From: Oscillospiraceae bacterium
GTDB lineage: Bacteria > Bacillota > Clostridia > Oscillospirales > Ruminococcaceae
Reading direction: 5' to 3'
NCBI GenBank assembly: GCA_017472965.1
Contig: JAFUNR010000052.1
Coordinates: 1-44,746, forward strand
DNA length: 44,746 bases
Numbering within the stretch: the stretch's first letter is position 1; each line of letters starts with the position of its first letter. Below are positions 1-9,127 of this stretch, one piece after another. The translations under genes and the position numbers were made by a program. The notes beneath the pieces were generated by a model. The model was not told the origin of the DNA, did not search any database, and saw only the letters and a program-made list of their open reading frames with translations.

Positions 1-2
1 TT

Positions 3-1532
3 GACGGCAAGTGCCCCGACTGCGGCCGCGAGGTGCAGGATGCCGAGGAGGACGCCTACTTCTTCCGTCTGAGCAAGTACGCCGGCCGCGTGCAGGATCT
101 GCTGGAGAACACCGATTTTCTGCAGCCCCGCAGCCGCGTCAACGAGATGGTCAACAACTTCATCAAGCCCGGTCTGGAGGATCTGTGCGTCTCCCGCACC
201 AGCTTCACCTGGGGCGTGCCTGTGGATTTCGATCCGGGTCATGTGGTCTATGTGTGGATCGATGCGCTGTTCAACTATATGACCGCGCTGGGCTTTGAAA
301 ACGACAAGTACGACGATCTGGCCAAATTCTGGCCCGCCGACGTCCACTTTGTGGGCAAGGAGATCGTCCGTTTCCACTCCATCATCTGGCCCGCCATGCT
401 GATGAGTCTGGATCTGCCTCTGCCCAAAAAGGTTTTCGGTCACGGCTGGCTGAATTTCAACGGCGAAAAGATGAGCAAATCCCGCGGCAATGTGGTGGAT
501 CCCTATGTGCTGGCCGAGCGCTTCGGCGTGGATGCGCTGCGCTTCTTCCTGCTGCGCACCTTCCCCTTCGGCTCCGACGGCAACTTCACCAACGAGATGC
601 TGATCTCCACCATCAATGTGGATCTGGCCAACGATCTGGGCAATCTGGTCTCCCGCACCGTCGCTATGGCACAGAAGTATTTTGGTGAGCGCCTGCCCGC
701 CGAACAGCTGGCCAATGAGGAGCTGGATGCCGAGCTGACCGGTATGGTCAGCGGCCTGCGTACCCGTGTGGAGGAGCAGATGGAGCAGTTTGCCTTCCAG
801 AACGCTCTGGCCGAGATCTTCAAGGTCATCTCCCGTGCCAACAAGTATATCGATGAGAACGCCCCGTGGGTGCTGGCCAAGGATCCCGCCAACAACCCGC
901 GTCTGGCCCGCGTGCTGTACAACCTGCTGGAGAGCGTGCGTGTCTGTGCCGGTCTGCTCAGTCCCTTCATGCCCGACACCAGCGCCGAGATCGCCGTGCG
1001 TCTGGGCGGCGCCGCCATGGATTGGGAGTCTCTGGGCGTCTGGGGCGTGCTGCCCGCCGATGTGGCCACCGTCACCGGCCCCGCGCTGTTCCCCCGCATC
1101 GATGTGGAGAAGGAGCTGGCCGCTCTGGAAGAGCTGAGCAAGGCCGCTGCCGCCGAGGCTCTGCCCGCCGTCGAGATCGAGCCCTATGAGAATATCGCCG
1201 TCAGCTTTGACGATTTCTGCAAGTGCGATCTGCGTGTGGTCAAGGTCAAGGACTGCAAGCCTGTCAAGAAGAGCGACAAGCTGCTGTGCTTTACGCTGGA
1301 TGACGGCACCGGTCTGGACCGCCAGATCCTTTCCGGCATCGCCAAGTTCTATAAGCCCGAGGAGCTGGTGGGCAAGACCCTTGCCGCCATCGTCAACCTG
1401 CCCCCGCGCAAGATGATGGGCCAGATGAGCTGCGGTATGCTGCTGTCCGCCGTGCACACCGAAAAGGGCGAGGAGAAGCTGAATCTGGTCATGCTGAACG
1501 ATGCCATCCCCGCCGGCGCCAAGCTGTGCTGA
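3..1532 (+). CDS. metG: Methionyl-tRNA synthetase, 5'-truncated by the window edge
   Basis: Charges tRNA-Met with methionine in the cytoplasm. The frame is open from base 3, so the N-terminal part of the Rossmann fold lies outside the window. The first visible residues contain a zinc-knuckle half (CPDCGR). The class I signature KMSKS (in GEKMSKSRGN) is at about 467-483. It is followed by the anticodon-binding helical domain. From about 1190 there is a C-terminal tRNA-binding (EMAP/Arc1p-like) domain recognisable by FCKCDLRVVKV and PPRKMMGQMS. This is the long bacterial form with an appended dimerising tRNA-binding domain. Two tandem stops (TGATAA) end the gene. tatD follows 80 nt downstream on the same strand, a common metG-tatD pairing in Firmicutes. 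Identification is very secure; only the start is missing. Confidence 0.97.
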   Translation, partial: DGKCPDCGREVQDAEEDAYFFRLSKYAGRVQDLLENTDFLQPRSRVNEMVNNFIKPGLEDLCVSRTSFTWGVPVDFDPGHVVYVWIDALFNYMTALGFENDKYDDLAKFWPADVHFVGKEIVRFHSIIWPAMLMSLDLPLPKKVFGHGWLNFNGEKMSKSRGNVVDPYVLAERFGVDALRFFLLRTFPFGSDGNFTNEMLISTINVDLANDLGNLVSRTVAMAQKYFGERLPAEQLANEELDAELTGMVSGLRTRVEEQMEQFAFQNALAEIFKVISRANKYIDENAPWVLAKDPANNPRLARVLYNLLESVRVCAGLLSPFMPDTSAEIAVRLGGAAMDWESLGVWGVLPADVATVTGPALFPRIDVEKELAALEELSKAAAAEALPAVEIEPYENIAVSFDDFCKCDLRVVKVKDCKPVKKSDKLLCFTLDDGTGLDRQILSGIAKFYKPEELVGKTLAAIVNLPPRKMMGQMSCGMLLSAVHTEKGEEKLNLVMLNDAIPAGAKLC

Positions 1533-1612
1533 TAACGGAATAACAGAGTAAAACGCAAAACGCGGCGCCCCCTGTGCACGGGAGCGCTGCGTTTGATATT
1601 GGAGCAAAAACG

Positions 1613-2380
1613 ATGACTGCAAAAATTTTCGACAGCCACGCCCATTACAATGACGGGCGTTTCGACTCCGACCGGGAGCAGCTGCTGGGTGAGCTGTTCG
1701 CCGGGCCGGTCTCCCATATCCTCAACTGCGGCATCACCTATGCGGATTCGGTGCAATGTCTGGAGCTTGCCCGGCAGTGGCCGGGGATGTACGCCGCCGC
1801 CGGTATCCACCCCGAAAATGTGGAGGAATCCGTGCCGGAGGATCTGCAGCGGCTCAGGGCTCTGTGGGCCGATCCCAGAGTCGTGGCCGTCGGCGAGATC
1901 GGGCTTGACTATCACTGGGACACCCCCCGCGATCTGCAGCACTTTTATTTTGAAGAGCAGCTGAAGCTGGCGAAGGAGCTGGATATGCCGGTGGTCATCC
2001 ATGACCGCGAGGCTCATGCCGACACCATGGAGCTGGTGCGCAGATACCGTCCCCGCGGTGTGATGCACTGTTTTTCCGGCAGCGCCGAAATGGCAAGGGA
2101 GCTGGCGGATATGGGGATGTATGTGGGCTTTACCGGCGTGGTCACCTTTGCAAACGCCCGCCGCCCGCTGGAGGCCGTGGCAGCTGTGCCGCCCCGGCTG
2201 CTTCTGGTGGAGACCGATTGCCCCTATATGGCGCCGGTGCCCAACCGGGGCCGCCGCTGTGACAGCGGCATGATCCAATACACCGCTGCCGCCATGGCCG
2301 CCGTGCACGGCATGAGCGCTGAAGAGATGATCGCACAGACCGCGGAAAACGCGGCAGAGCTGTTCGGTATTACACTGTAA
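1613..2380 (+). CDS. tatD: TatD family metal-dependent hydrolase / deoxyribonuclease
   Basis: A 255-residue TIM-barrel metallohydrolase of the amidohydrolase superfamily; TatD/YcfH proteins are metal-dependent 3'-5' DNases or related hydrolases. Metal-ligand motifs are visible: FDSHAHYND at the N-terminus, GEIGLDYHW with the barrel glutamate, VIHDREAH, MHCFSGS, and the late ETDCPYMAP with the conserved aspartate. I chose the ATG at 1613 (MTAKIFDSHAH) over an in-frame GTG at 1574 because family members begin a few residues before DSHAH and a GGAG lies just upstream. Length is normal for the family. It lies in a metG-tatD pair and was probably co-transcribed with metG. The in vivo substrate cannot be read from the sequence. 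Confidence 0.93.
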   Translation: MTAKIFDSHAHYNDGRFDSDREQLLGELFAGPVSHILNCGITYADSVQCLELARQWPGMYAAAGIHPENVEESVPEDLQRLRALWADPRVVAVGEIGLDYHWDTPRDLQHFYFEEQLKLAKELDMPVVIHDREAHADTMELVRRYRPRGVMHCFSGSAEMARELADMGMYVGFTGVVTFANARRPLEAVAAVPPRLLLVETDCPYMAPVPNRGRRCDSGMIQYTAAAMAAVHGMSAEEMIAQTAENAAELFGITL

Positions 2381-2431
2381 CGGCAAAACGCCCGAAAGGA
2401 TACAACAAGGACTTGCGAAGGAGACATAGCT

Positions 2432-3553
2432 ATGCATGAAGCTACTGCACTGCGGGAACGGCTGGGAGGTTTTCTGAAAGGGATCTGTCATCCCGGGAAG
2501 GAGTATGCACTGCTGAAGGGCGCCGGCTTTGGCTGGGTGCGCCGGGATGTGCCGTATCCCTTTGATGAAAACGGCAGGCCTTCACCGGCCCACCGGCATT
2601 TTCTTGCCGAAACGGAAGCATATGCCAAAAACAGTCTGCGTTGCACTCTGATCACCCCTTACGCTGCCGATTTTATCGCTCACGGCATCGACCCCCGTAC
2701 ACCGGAAGGTCAAAAGCAAACCGAGAAACTTTGTGCCTTTCTTGCGCGGGCGTACCGTCCGTATGCTCCCTGTTGGCAGGCCACCAACGAACAGTTCAAC
2801 CCGCACTTCCGTGCTCCCCTCACCGCCGAAGAAAGCCGGAATTTCATCATCGCCTGCCTGCGTGGTCTGCGGACGGGGGATCCCGATGCCGTCATCGGGC
2901 ACAATTCGGTGCAGGATGCTGGTTTGTGGGATGATTTTGTGCGGGAAATCGATGCCGCCTGCGACTGCGATTACACCGGCCTCGACCTATACAACGGCAG
3001 TTGGACCGACGGTGGCCCCGAAACCTATATTGAAAAAATCCGCCAGGTGTATGAGCTGTGTCAAAAGCCGGTCGTTTTAATGGAATTCGGTTTTGCCTCC
3101 GCCGGAAAAAACGCCAGCCCGGATTTTCACGAGGCATACGATTACATTCACGAAAAAGGCTTCCGTGATCTGGAGGACATCTTCGCTCGCAGCGAAGAAT
3201 ACATCGAAACCCTACCCTGTGAACCTTTGAAGGCGATGGCGCACAGCTGCGCGCCGCAGGATGTGCCGCAGCAGCTATACAACAGCTTCCCCCATGTGAT
3301 GAAAATGTGGTTTGCACCGCAGGTGTTCCCGCATACGGAGGACGGACAGGCGCAGTTTTACGAAGAACTGCTTCCGCTGCTGCTGGATTGCCCGCAGCTT
3401 GCGGGCGCCATTCTCTACTGCTGGCAGGACGCCCCCTACTGCGGCTTTTGCGGCGCTGCCGATTGTCCCTGTGAGACTGCGTGGGGACTGCTGCGAACCG
3501 ACGGCACGCCGAAAAAGGCCTACGACACGGTACGGCGATGCTTCGCTGTGTAA
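2432..3553 (+). CDS. Putative clan GH-A glycoside hydrolase-like protein with a cysteine cluster
   Basis: A 373-residue protein with no signal peptide, so probably cytoplasmic. It has the layout of a clan GH-A (beta/alpha)8 glycosidase. An Asn-Glu pair in QATNEQFNP (N119, E120) is the likely acid/base, and a second glutamate at a strand end in VVLMEFGFA (E218) is the likely nucleophile. Other strand ends (GHNS, GLDLYNGSW) fit the barrel. Near the C-terminus there is an unusual cysteine group at C337, C340, C345 and C347 (CGFCGAADCPC), which could bind a metal or form disulfides. Start ATG follows GAAGGAG at good spacing. It sits alone between tatD and the rimP promoter. The substrate is unknown; the GH-A reading is an inference from motifs and I cannot name the numbered family. 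Confidence 0.62.
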   Translation: MHEATALRERLGGFLKGICHPGKEYALLKGAGFGWVRRDVPYPFDENGRPSPAHRHFLAETEAYAKNSLRCTLITPYAADFIAHGIDPRTPEGQKQTEKLCAFLARAYRPYAPCWQATNEQFNPHFRAPLTAEESRNFIIACLRGLRTGDPDAVIGHNSVQDAGLWDDFVREIDAACDCDYTGLDLYNGSWTDGGPETYIEKIRQVYELCQKPVVLMEFGFASAGKNASPDFHEAYDYIHEKGFRDLEDIFARSEEYIETLPCEPLKAMAHSCAPQDVPQQLYNSFPHVMKMWFAPQVFPHTEDGQAQFYEELLPLLLDCPQLAGAILYCWQDAPYCGFCGAADCPCETAWGLLRTDGTPKKAYDTVRRCFAV

Positions 3554-3640
3554 GAGCGGAGGACAGCTTTTTCCGGTGGCTGACGGCAAATGTACCATTT
3601 TCCGCCGCAAACAGCCGCGGGTAATCGTCATTTTGATCGC

Positions 3641-3669
3641 TTGCATTTTTTGCGCTTCTGTGGTATACT
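3641..3669 (+). promoter_or_regulatory. Sigma-A-type promoter of the rimP-nusA-infB operon
   Basis: TTGCAT at 3641-3646, a 17-nt spacer, and TATACT at 3664-3669, preceded by TGG as an extended -10. It lies 113 nt upstream of rimP and is the only good promoter before the operon. Confidence 0.75.
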
Positions 3670-3697
3670 ATGTTACTGTAAGAATATGCTTGTGAAG

Positions 3698-3731
3698 GAG
3701 AGTGAGCCGCAAGGCTCGCTCTCTTGTCTTT
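3698..3731 (+). promoter_or_regulatory. GNRA-capped leader hairpin before rimP, possible attenuator
   Basis: GAGAGTGAGCC (3698-3708) pairs with GGCTCGCTCTC (3713-3723) around a GCAA tetraloop, with one G-T wobble, and is followed by the U-rich TTGTCTTTG. It starts about 20 nt after the predicted transcription start. The weak U-tract suits a factor-dependent or conditional terminator rather than a strong intrinsic one. Confidence 0.55.
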
Positions 3732-3781
3732 GTAAGGCGCTTTTCACACAGCAGTGAAAGAAACAGGAGAGAAGAAACAAC

Positions 3782-4261
3782 ATGGCAAAATACCAAAAGC
3801 GCAATACCGTGGCAGAGGTGGAAGAGCTTGTCACCCCCACGCTGGAGCAGCTGGGCTTTGCGGTGTGGGATGTCCGCTTTGAGAAGGAAGGCCCCAACTG
3901 GTTCCTGCGCATCCTCATCGACCGCGCCGACGGCAGCACCATGGATACCGATGCCTGCGAGCTGGCTTCCCGCGCGGTGGATCCCATCATCGATGAAGCC
4001 GATCCCATCGAGCAGAGCTATTATCTGGAGGTCGGTTCCCCCGGACTGGGCCGCCGCCTGACCCGTGCCCGCCACTACGAGGCCTGCGAGGGTGAGCGTG
4101 TCAGCGCCCGTTTGATCCATACCGAAAGCGGTGAGCGGGAGCTTTCCGGCATCCTGTGCCGCAGCGGCGAGGGCTGGTGCATCCGCAATGAAGCCGGCGA
4201 GACCCCCATCGTGGAGAGTGAGCTGGCTTTCCTGAAGCTGGATGACGATCTGGATCTGTAA
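3782..4261 (+). CDS. rimP: Ribosome maturation factor RimP
   Basis: A 159-residue factor needed for late 30S subunit maturation. The N-terminal domain carries the family pattern (VEELVTPTLEQLGFAVWDV, then FLRILIDRADG), followed by the conserved LEVGSPGLGRRLT turn. The C-terminal part is a short SH3-like beta domain. The start ATG follows AGGAGAGAAGAAACAAC. It is the first gene of the nusA-infB operon, its standard place in Firmicutes and many other bacteria. A 102-nt gap to nusA contains a GC-rich hairpin. Length and motifs are normal. Confidence 0.96.
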   Translation: MAKYQKRNTVAEVEELVTPTLEQLGFAVWDVRFEKEGPNWFLRILIDRADGSTMDTDACELASRAVDPIIDEADPIEQSYYLEVGSPGLGRRLTRARHYEACEGERVSARLIHTESGERELSGILCRSGEGWCIRNEAGETPIVESELAFLKLDDDLDL

Positions 4262-4320
4262 GGAGTACCGCGGGGCGGCCCGCATATTATAAATCAAGTA
4301 AGAAAAACAGCAATAAGAGA

Positions 4321-4341
4321 GCGGCTGCCCTGCGCAGCCGC
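4321..4341 (+). other. GC-rich hairpin between rimP and nusA
   Basis: GCGGCTGC (4321-4328) pairs with GCAGCCGC (4334-4341) around CCTGC. It ends a few bases before the nusA ribosome-binding site AGGGAGG and has no U-tract, so it is more likely to affect translation or mRNA processing than termination. Confidence 0.4.
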
Positions 4342-4363
4342 ATCAGGGAGGATACTGGAAAAA

Positions 4364-5488
4364 ATGGCTGCAAGAAATAAAATGCCCGAAGAAAATTTCT
4401 TTGACGCGCTGGAGCTGCTCTCCCGCGAGCGCGGCATCCCTGTGGAGGAGCTGAAGGAGCGTATCCGCAAGGCCATCGAAAGCGCCGTCAAGAAGGATTA
4501 CGATGTGGATGAGGAGCATATCCGTGTGGAGATGGATACCGAAAAGGGTAAGTTCGGTGTCGTCATCATCAAGGAGGTCGTGGAGGCCTTCCCCGAGGCC
4601 GACGATGAGGGTCTGGAGCCCGAGCCCGATACCCGTCACCTGATCCTGCTTTCCGATGCCGTCAAGGTCAAAAAGACCGCCAAGGTGGGTCAGATGCTGG
4701 ATATCCCCCTCAAGACCAAAGAGTTCGGCCGCATCGCCGCCCAGACTGCCAAGCATGTCATCCGTCAGGGTCTGCGCGATGCCGAACGCAACCAGATGTA
4801 CACCGAGATGCAGAGCAAATCCCACGAGATCCTGCCCGCCATCGTCAATAATGTGGATGAGAAGCGCGGTCTGGTCAGCCTGAGCATCGGCCGCAACGAG
4901 GCCATCCTGCCCAAGAACGAGCAGGTGCCCGGCGAGGTACTGCTGGAGGGTCAGCGCATCAAGGTCTATGTGGTGGATGTTCTGGCCACCGAGCGCGGCC
5001 CCAAGATCATGATCAGCCGCACCCATCCCGGCCTTGTCAAGCGCATCTTCGAGATGGAGGTGCCCGAAATTTATGACGGCACCGTGGAGGTCAAGGCCAT
5101 CAGCCGCGAGGCCGGCGCCCGCACCAAGATGGCTGTGTGGAGCAAGAATCCCGAGGTGGATCCCGTCGGCGCCTGCATCGGCCCCAAGGGCTCCCGCGTG
5201 GCCACCATTGTGGAGGAACTGAACGGCGAAAAGATCGATATCGTCCGCTACAGCGAGGATCCTGTGGAATTCATCAGCGCCGCCCTGTCTCCTGCCAGCG
5301 TTGTCAAGGTGGAGATCCTGGACAGCGAAAAGAAGAGCTGCCGCGTCACTGTGCCCGATCACCAGCTGTCGCTGGCCATCGGCAACAAGGGTCAGAATGC
5401 CCGTCTTACCGCCCGTCTTACCGGCTATAATATCGATATCCGCCCCGAGAGCGGTTACTACGGCGAAGAGCCGGAAGCCAACGCCTGA
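4364..5488 (+). CDS. nusA: Transcription termination/antitermination factor NusA
   Basis: A 374-residue RNA polymerase-binding factor that controls pausing, termination and antitermination. The domains in order are: NusA N-terminal RNAP-binding domain (about 1-125, with FFDALELLSRERGIPVEEL), S1 domain (about 135-200, SLSIGRNEAILPKNE), and two KH domains (about 230-345, with the GACIGPKGSRV and LAIGNKGQNARL GXXG loops). It lacks the C-terminal acidic repeats of the E. coli protein, as is usual in Firmicutes. Start ATG is at 4364, with AGGGAGG about 10 nt upstream. It is the second gene of the operon, followed by rnpM. Confidence 0.97.
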   Translation: MAARNKMPEENFFDALELLSRERGIPVEELKERIRKAIESAVKKDYDVDEEHIRVEMDTEKGKFGVVIIKEVVEAFPEADDEGLEPEPDTRHLILLSDAVKVKKTAKVGQMLDIPLKTKEFGRIAAQTAKHVIRQGLRDAERNQMYTEMQSKSHEILPAIVNNVDEKRGLVSLSIGRNEAILPKNEQVPGEVLLEGQRIKVYVVDVLATERGPKIMISRTHPGLVKRIFEMEVPEIYDGTVEVKAISREAGARTKMAVWSKNPEVDPVGACIGPKGSRVATIVEELNGEKIDIVRYSEDPVEFISAALSPASVVKVEILDSEKKSCRVTVPDHQLSLAIGNKGQNARLTARLTGYNIDIRPESGYYGEEPEANA

Positions 5489-5541
5489 AGCATCCGGCAG
5501 ACGGATGCCCCCTGTGATACGAAAGGATGGTAGAAAACAGC

Positions 5542-5832
5542 ATGACAGCCAAAAAGATCCCCATGCGCAAATGTCTGGGCTGCATGGAAGGCCGCCCCAA
5601 AAAGGAGCTGGTGCGTGTGGTGCGCCCGGCTGACGGCGGCGCGGTGTGCGTGGATGCCACCGGCAAGAAAAACGGCCGCGGCGCGTATCTGTGCCCCAGC
5701 CGCGACTGTCTGGCAAAGGCCCGCAAGGCCCGCCGGCTGGAGCGTGCGCTGGAGTGCGAGATCTCCGACGAGGTCTATGCCGTCCTGGAGCAGGAAATCG
5801 AGAAAAGGGGGACGGACGATGGAAACGGATAA
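5542..5832 (+). CDS. rnpM: RNase P modulator RnpM (YlxR)
   Basis: A 96-residue nucleic-acid-binding protein of the YlxR family, reported in Bacillus subtilis to modulate RNase P. It shows the family signature RKCLGCMEGRPKKELVRVVR near the N-terminus and the GRGAYLCPSRDCLAKA motif. I prefer the ATG at 5542 (MTAKKIPMRKC) to the in-frame ATG at 5527, because the purine-rich AGGATGG lies about 10 nt before 5542 but touches 5527. It sits between nusA and ylxQ as in most Firmicutes, and its 3' end overlaps ylxQ by 14 nt, suggesting coupled translation. Confidence 0.92.
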   Translation: MTAKKIPMRKCLGCMEGRPKKELVRVVRPADGGAVCVDATGKKNGRGAYLCPSRDCLAKARKARRLERALECEISDEVYAVLEQEIEKRGTDDGNG

Positions 5833-6139
5833 GCTGCTGGGGGCCATTGGCCTGTGCCGCCGCGCCGGCGCCCTGACCGTTGGCTTTGATGCGGTCAAGG
5901 ATGCGGTGCTTTCCGGCAAGGCGCATCTTGTGCTGTATACGCAGGATGCATCCGAAGGCAATGTGCGGCGCATTCAGTGGATGTGCCGCGAGGTGGGCGA
6001 TGCGTGCGATGCCTGCGGGCTGCCCCTGACAAAGAACGATCTGGCCGCGATCCTGCACAAGGCTGTGGGCGTGCTGGCCGTCACCGATGAAAACCTGGCG
6101 GTGCTGTGCCGCACCAAGCTGCCGCATGGCGGGAACTAA
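5819..6139 (+). CDS. ylxQ: L7Ae-family RNA-binding protein YlxQ
   Basis: A 106-residue L7Ae/L30e/Gadd45-fold protein. Relatives bind kink-turn RNA, but the YlxQ branch lacks a well-defined target. The fold is recognised by LLGAIGLCRRAGALTVGFDAV, the AHLVLYTQDAS strand and the late AVGVLAVTDENLA segment. The start is the ATG at 5819, inside the rnpM 3' end, after AAAAGGGGGA. The upstream extension of the open frame overlaps rnpM out of frame and has no support. Position between rnpM and infB is typical of Firmicutes. Confidence 0.9.
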   Translation: METDKLLGAIGLCRRAGALTVGFDAVKDAVLSGKAHLVLYTQDASEGNVRRIQWMCREVGDACDACGLPLTKNDLAAILHKAVGVLAVTDENLAVLCRTKLPHGGN

Positions 6140-6154
6140 GGAGGAATACTGTAT

Positions 6155-8704
6155 ATGGTAGTTAAATATAAACTGAGCGATCTGGCCCGCGATCTGGGCG
6201 TGTCCAATAAGCAGATCATCGATCTGCTGGCCGCCGACGGCTCCGAGCCCAAGAAATCCAGCGTCAATCTGACCGATACCGAGCTGAATCTGGTGTTTGA
6301 GCATTTCACCAGCAGCCGTCAGGTCGCCAACTTCAACGCCTATTTTGCCAGCGCCGAGGAGGCAAAGGCCGAGGCTGCGAAGAAGGCCGCCGAAGAAAAG
6401 GCTGCCGCCGAGGCTGCGAAGAAGGCTGCCGAGGAAAAGGCCGCCGCCGAAGCCGCCCGCAAGGCCGCCGAGGAAAAGGCCGCCGCCGAAGCCGCCCGCA
6501 AGGCTGCTGAGGAAAAGGCCGCTGCCGAGGCCGCCCGTAAGGCCGCTGAGGAAAAGGCTGCTGCCGAAGCCGCCCGCAAGGCCGAGGAGGCCCGCGCCGC
6601 CGCCCGCCGCAACGAGCCGCTCAAGCGCGCCGACGGCACCGTGGTGCAGATGCCCACCAAGGCAAAGGAAGAAAAGAAGTCCGAGCAGCCCGCTGCCCGC
6701 CGCGAGGTGGTGACCCGTACTGTGGATACCCGCACCGTGGATGTCAATCTGGATAAGTTCAACGAGCGTTACGACGATATCGCCCAGTCCCGCGGACAGG
6801 GCGGCGGCAAGCGCAAGAACGATCAGGGCGGCAAGCAGAAGCTGAATAAGAACAACAACAAGTTCGGCAACAAGCCCCAGCAGGGCAATAAGCACCGCGA
6901 GACCGAGGCCGAGCGCCTGCAGCGCATCCAGCTGGAGAAGGCCCGCAAGGCTCAGCTGAAGGTGCAGATCCCCGATGAGATCACCGTCGGTGAGCTGGCC
7001 CAGCGCCTGAAGGTCACCGCCAGCCAGGTCATCAAGAAGCTGATGCCGCTGGGTATCATGGCCGGCATCACCGAGACCATCGATTTCGATACCGCCTCTC
7101 TGGTGGCCGAAGAACTGGGCGCCAAGGTGGAGAAGGAAGTCCATGTCACCATCGAGGAGCGTCTGTTCAACGAGGAGATCGAGGACAGCGCCGAGAACAT
7201 GGAGACCCGTCCCCCCGTTGTGGTCGTCATGGGCCACGTTGACCACGGCAAGACCTCCGTGCTGGATGCCATCCGCAAGACCAATGTCACCAAGGGCGAG
7301 GCAGGCGGCATCACCCAGCACATCGGTGCTTATCAGGTGGAAAAAGACGGCAACGTCATCACCTTCCTGGATACCCCGGGTCACGAGGCCTTCACCGCCA
7401 TGCGTGCCCGCGGTGCAAATATGACCGATATCGCCGTTCTGGTGGTTGCCGCCGATGACGGCATCATGCCCCAGACCGTGGAATCCATCAACCATGCCAA
7501 GGCTGCCGGCGTGCAGCTGATCGTGGCCATCAATAAGATGGATAAGCCCACTGCCAACCCCGACCGTGTCAAGGAGCAGCTCACCAAGTATGAGCTGGTG
7601 CCCGAGGAATGGGGCGGCGATGTCATCTGCGTGCCCGTTTCCGCGCTGACCGGCGCCGGCATCGAGGATCTGCTGGAGTATATCAACCTGACCGCCGAGG
7701 TACAGGAGCTGAAGGCCAACCCCAACCGCCGCGCCAAGGGCGTTGTGGTGGAGGCCCGTCTGGATAAGGGCCGCGGCCCTGTCGCCACTCTGCTGGTGCA
7801 GAACGGTACCCTGAATCAGGGCGATATCATCATCGCCGGCACCGCCGTGGGCCGTGTCCGTGTGATGACCAACGACAAGGGCCGCAGCATCAAGACTGCC
7901 GGTCCCTCCACCCCCGTTGAGATCACCGGTCTGACCGAGGTTCCCATCGGCGGTGACCAGTTCGATGTTGTTGCAGATGAAAAGCTGGCCCGTGAGCTGG
8001 CCGAGCAGCGTGCTGCCGCCGCCAAGGAGGAGCAGTTCCGCCGTTTCCAGAAGGTCACGCTGGATAACCTGTTCAGCCAGATCGCACAGGGCGATGTCAA
8101 GGAGCTGCCCATCGTGGTCAAGGCCGACGTGCAGGGCTCTGCCGAGGCCGTCAAGCAGTCTCTGGAGAAGATCACCAACGAAGAGGTGCGCGTGCGTGTC
8201 ATCCATGCCGGCGTCGGCGCCATCAGCAAGTCCGATGTCACACTGGCCAGCGCCAGCGGCGCCATCATCATTGGCTTCAACGTCCGTCCCGATGCCATCG
8301 CCAAGGCCGAGGCTGCCGAGGCCGAGGTCGAGATGCGTATGTACCGCGTTATCTATGATGCCATCAACGATGTCACCGATGCCATGAAGGGTATGCTTGC
8401 CCCCAAGGTGCGCGAGGTGGAGCTGGGCCATGCCGAGGTGCGCAGCGTCTTCAAGATCAGCAGCGCCGGCACCATCGCGGGCTGCTATGTGCGTGAGGGC
8501 AAGATCACCCGTGCCGCCAAGATCCGTCTGGTGCGTGACGGCATCGTCATCGCAGAGGATGAGATCTCCAGTCTGCGCCGCTTCAAGGACGATGTCAAGG
8601 AAGTGGCCACCGGCTACGAGTGCGGTATCGGTCTGGAAAAGTTTGCCGATATCAAGGAAGGCGATATCTTCGAGGCCTTCATCATGGAAGAATACCGCGA
8701 TTGA
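6155..8704 (+). CDS. infB: Translation initiation factor IF-2
   Basis: An 849-residue GTPase that brings fMet-tRNA to the 30S subunit and promotes subunit joining. An IF2N helical module ([17 protein letters not shown]) opens the protein. It is followed by a long Ala/Glu/Lys/Arg helical repeat tract and a basic, Asn/Gln/Gly-rich linker, then a second IF2N ([17 protein letters not shown]). The G domain starts near residue 355, with GHVDHGKTS (G1), DTPGHEAF (G3) and NKMDKP (G4). The beta-barrel and C-terminal fMet-tRNA-binding domains follow to the end. The start ATG is preceded by AAGGAGG. The repeat tract is low complexity and likely varies in length between strains. Confidence 0.97.
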   Translation: MVVKYKLSDLARDLGVSNKQIIDLLAADGSEPKKSSVNLTDTELNLVFEHFTSSRQVANFNAYFASAEEAKAEAAKKAAEEKAAAEAAKKAAEEKAAAEAARKAAEEKAAAEAARKAAEEKAAAEAARKAAEEKAAAEAARKAEEARAAARRNEPLKRADGTVVQMPTKAKEEKKSEQPAARREVVTRTVDTRTVDVNLDKFNERYDDIAQSRGQGGGKRKNDQGGKQKLNKNNNKFGNKPQQGNKHRETEAERLQRIQLEKARKAQLKVQIPDEITVGELAQRLKVTASQVIKKLMPLGIMAGITETIDFDTASLVAEELGAKVEKEVHVTIEERLFNEEIEDSAENMETRPPVVVVMGHVDHGKTSVLDAIRKTNVTKGEAGGITQHIGAYQVEKDGNVITFLDTPGHEAFTAMRARGANMTDIAVLVVAADDGIMPQTVESINHAKAAGVQLIVAINKMDKPTANPDRVKEQLTKYELVPEEWGGDVICVPVSALTGAGIEDLLEYINLTAEVQELKANPNRRAKGVVVEARLDKGRGPVATLLVQNGTLNQGDIIIAGTAVGRVRVMTNDKGRSIKTAGPSTPVEITGLTEVPIGGDQFDVVADEKLARELAEQRAAAAKEEQFRRFQKVTLDNLFSQIAQGDVKELPIVVKADVQGSAEAVKQSLEKITNEEVRVRVIHAGVGAISKSDVTLASASGAIIIGFNVRPDAIAKAEAAEAEVEMRMYRVIYDAINDVTDAMKGMLAPKVREVELGHAEVRSVFKISSAGTIAGCYVREGKITRAAKIRLVRDGIVIAEDEISSLRRFKDDVKEVATGYECGIGLEKFADIKEGDIFEAFIMEEYRD
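6371..6601 (+). repeat. In-frame 39-nt tandem repeat inside infB
   Basis: Five full copies and one partial copy of a 13-codon unit ([13 protein letters not shown], later [13 protein letters not shown]) run from 6371 to about 6601. The copies differ mostly at synonymous positions. The product would be a single charged alpha-helix. Confidence 0.85.
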
Positions 8705-8773
8705 TTTCGCACAGGATGCTTTTTGGCGGATGCTACCGTCCGCCGGAAAACGATATAAAATACAGGAGGGCTT

Positions 8774-9127
8774 ATGCCTCGTAATTCAAAACACGGCCGC
8801 ATGAATGAGGAGATCCGCCGTGAGCTTATCGCCATCATCGGCGAGATGAAGGATCCCCGCCTGACTGCCGGTCTGCTGACTGTCATGCGTGTGGAGGCCG
8901 CGCCGGATCTTTCCAGCGCCAAGGTCTATATCAGCATGATGGGCGAAAAGGAAAACGCTCTGCAGGAGGCGGTCACCGCCCTGCGCAAGGCCGCCGGCCA
9001 TGTGCGCAGCGAGCTTGGCAGGCGTATGCACATCCGCCGCTCCCCCGAACTGTTGTTCGTGGCGGACGACGGCTCTGCTTACGCCATGCATATCAATGAG
9101 ATCATCAAAGGATTGGAAGAGGAATGA
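8774..9127 (+). CDS. rbfA: 30S ribosome-binding factor RbfA
   Basis: A 117-residue KH-like factor that binds the 30S subunit during 16S rRNA 5'-end maturation. Family motifs visible are RMNEEIRRELIAIIGEMKDPRL at the N-terminus, the SSAKVYISMMG strand, ALRKAAGHVRSELGRRMHIRRSPEL, and a C-terminal helix. The start ATG follows CAGGAGGGCTT. Its stop overlaps the start of the DHH phosphoesterase gene by 4 nt (ATGA), so translation is coupled. The position after infB is standard. Confidence 0.96.
   Translation: MPRNSKHGRMNEEIRRELIAIIGEMKDPRLTAGLLTVMRVEAAPDLSSAKVYISMMGEKENALQEAVTALRKAAGHVRSELGRRMHIRRSPELLFVADDGSAYAMHINEIIKGLEEE

Noticed and set aside
4343-8431. A 1362-codon open frame on the minus strand across nusA, rnpM, ylxQ and infB
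   Set aside because: It is antisense to well-supported genes; its length comes from GC-rich codon bias, and the translation is low-complexity Gly/Leu/His/Asp with no family pattern.
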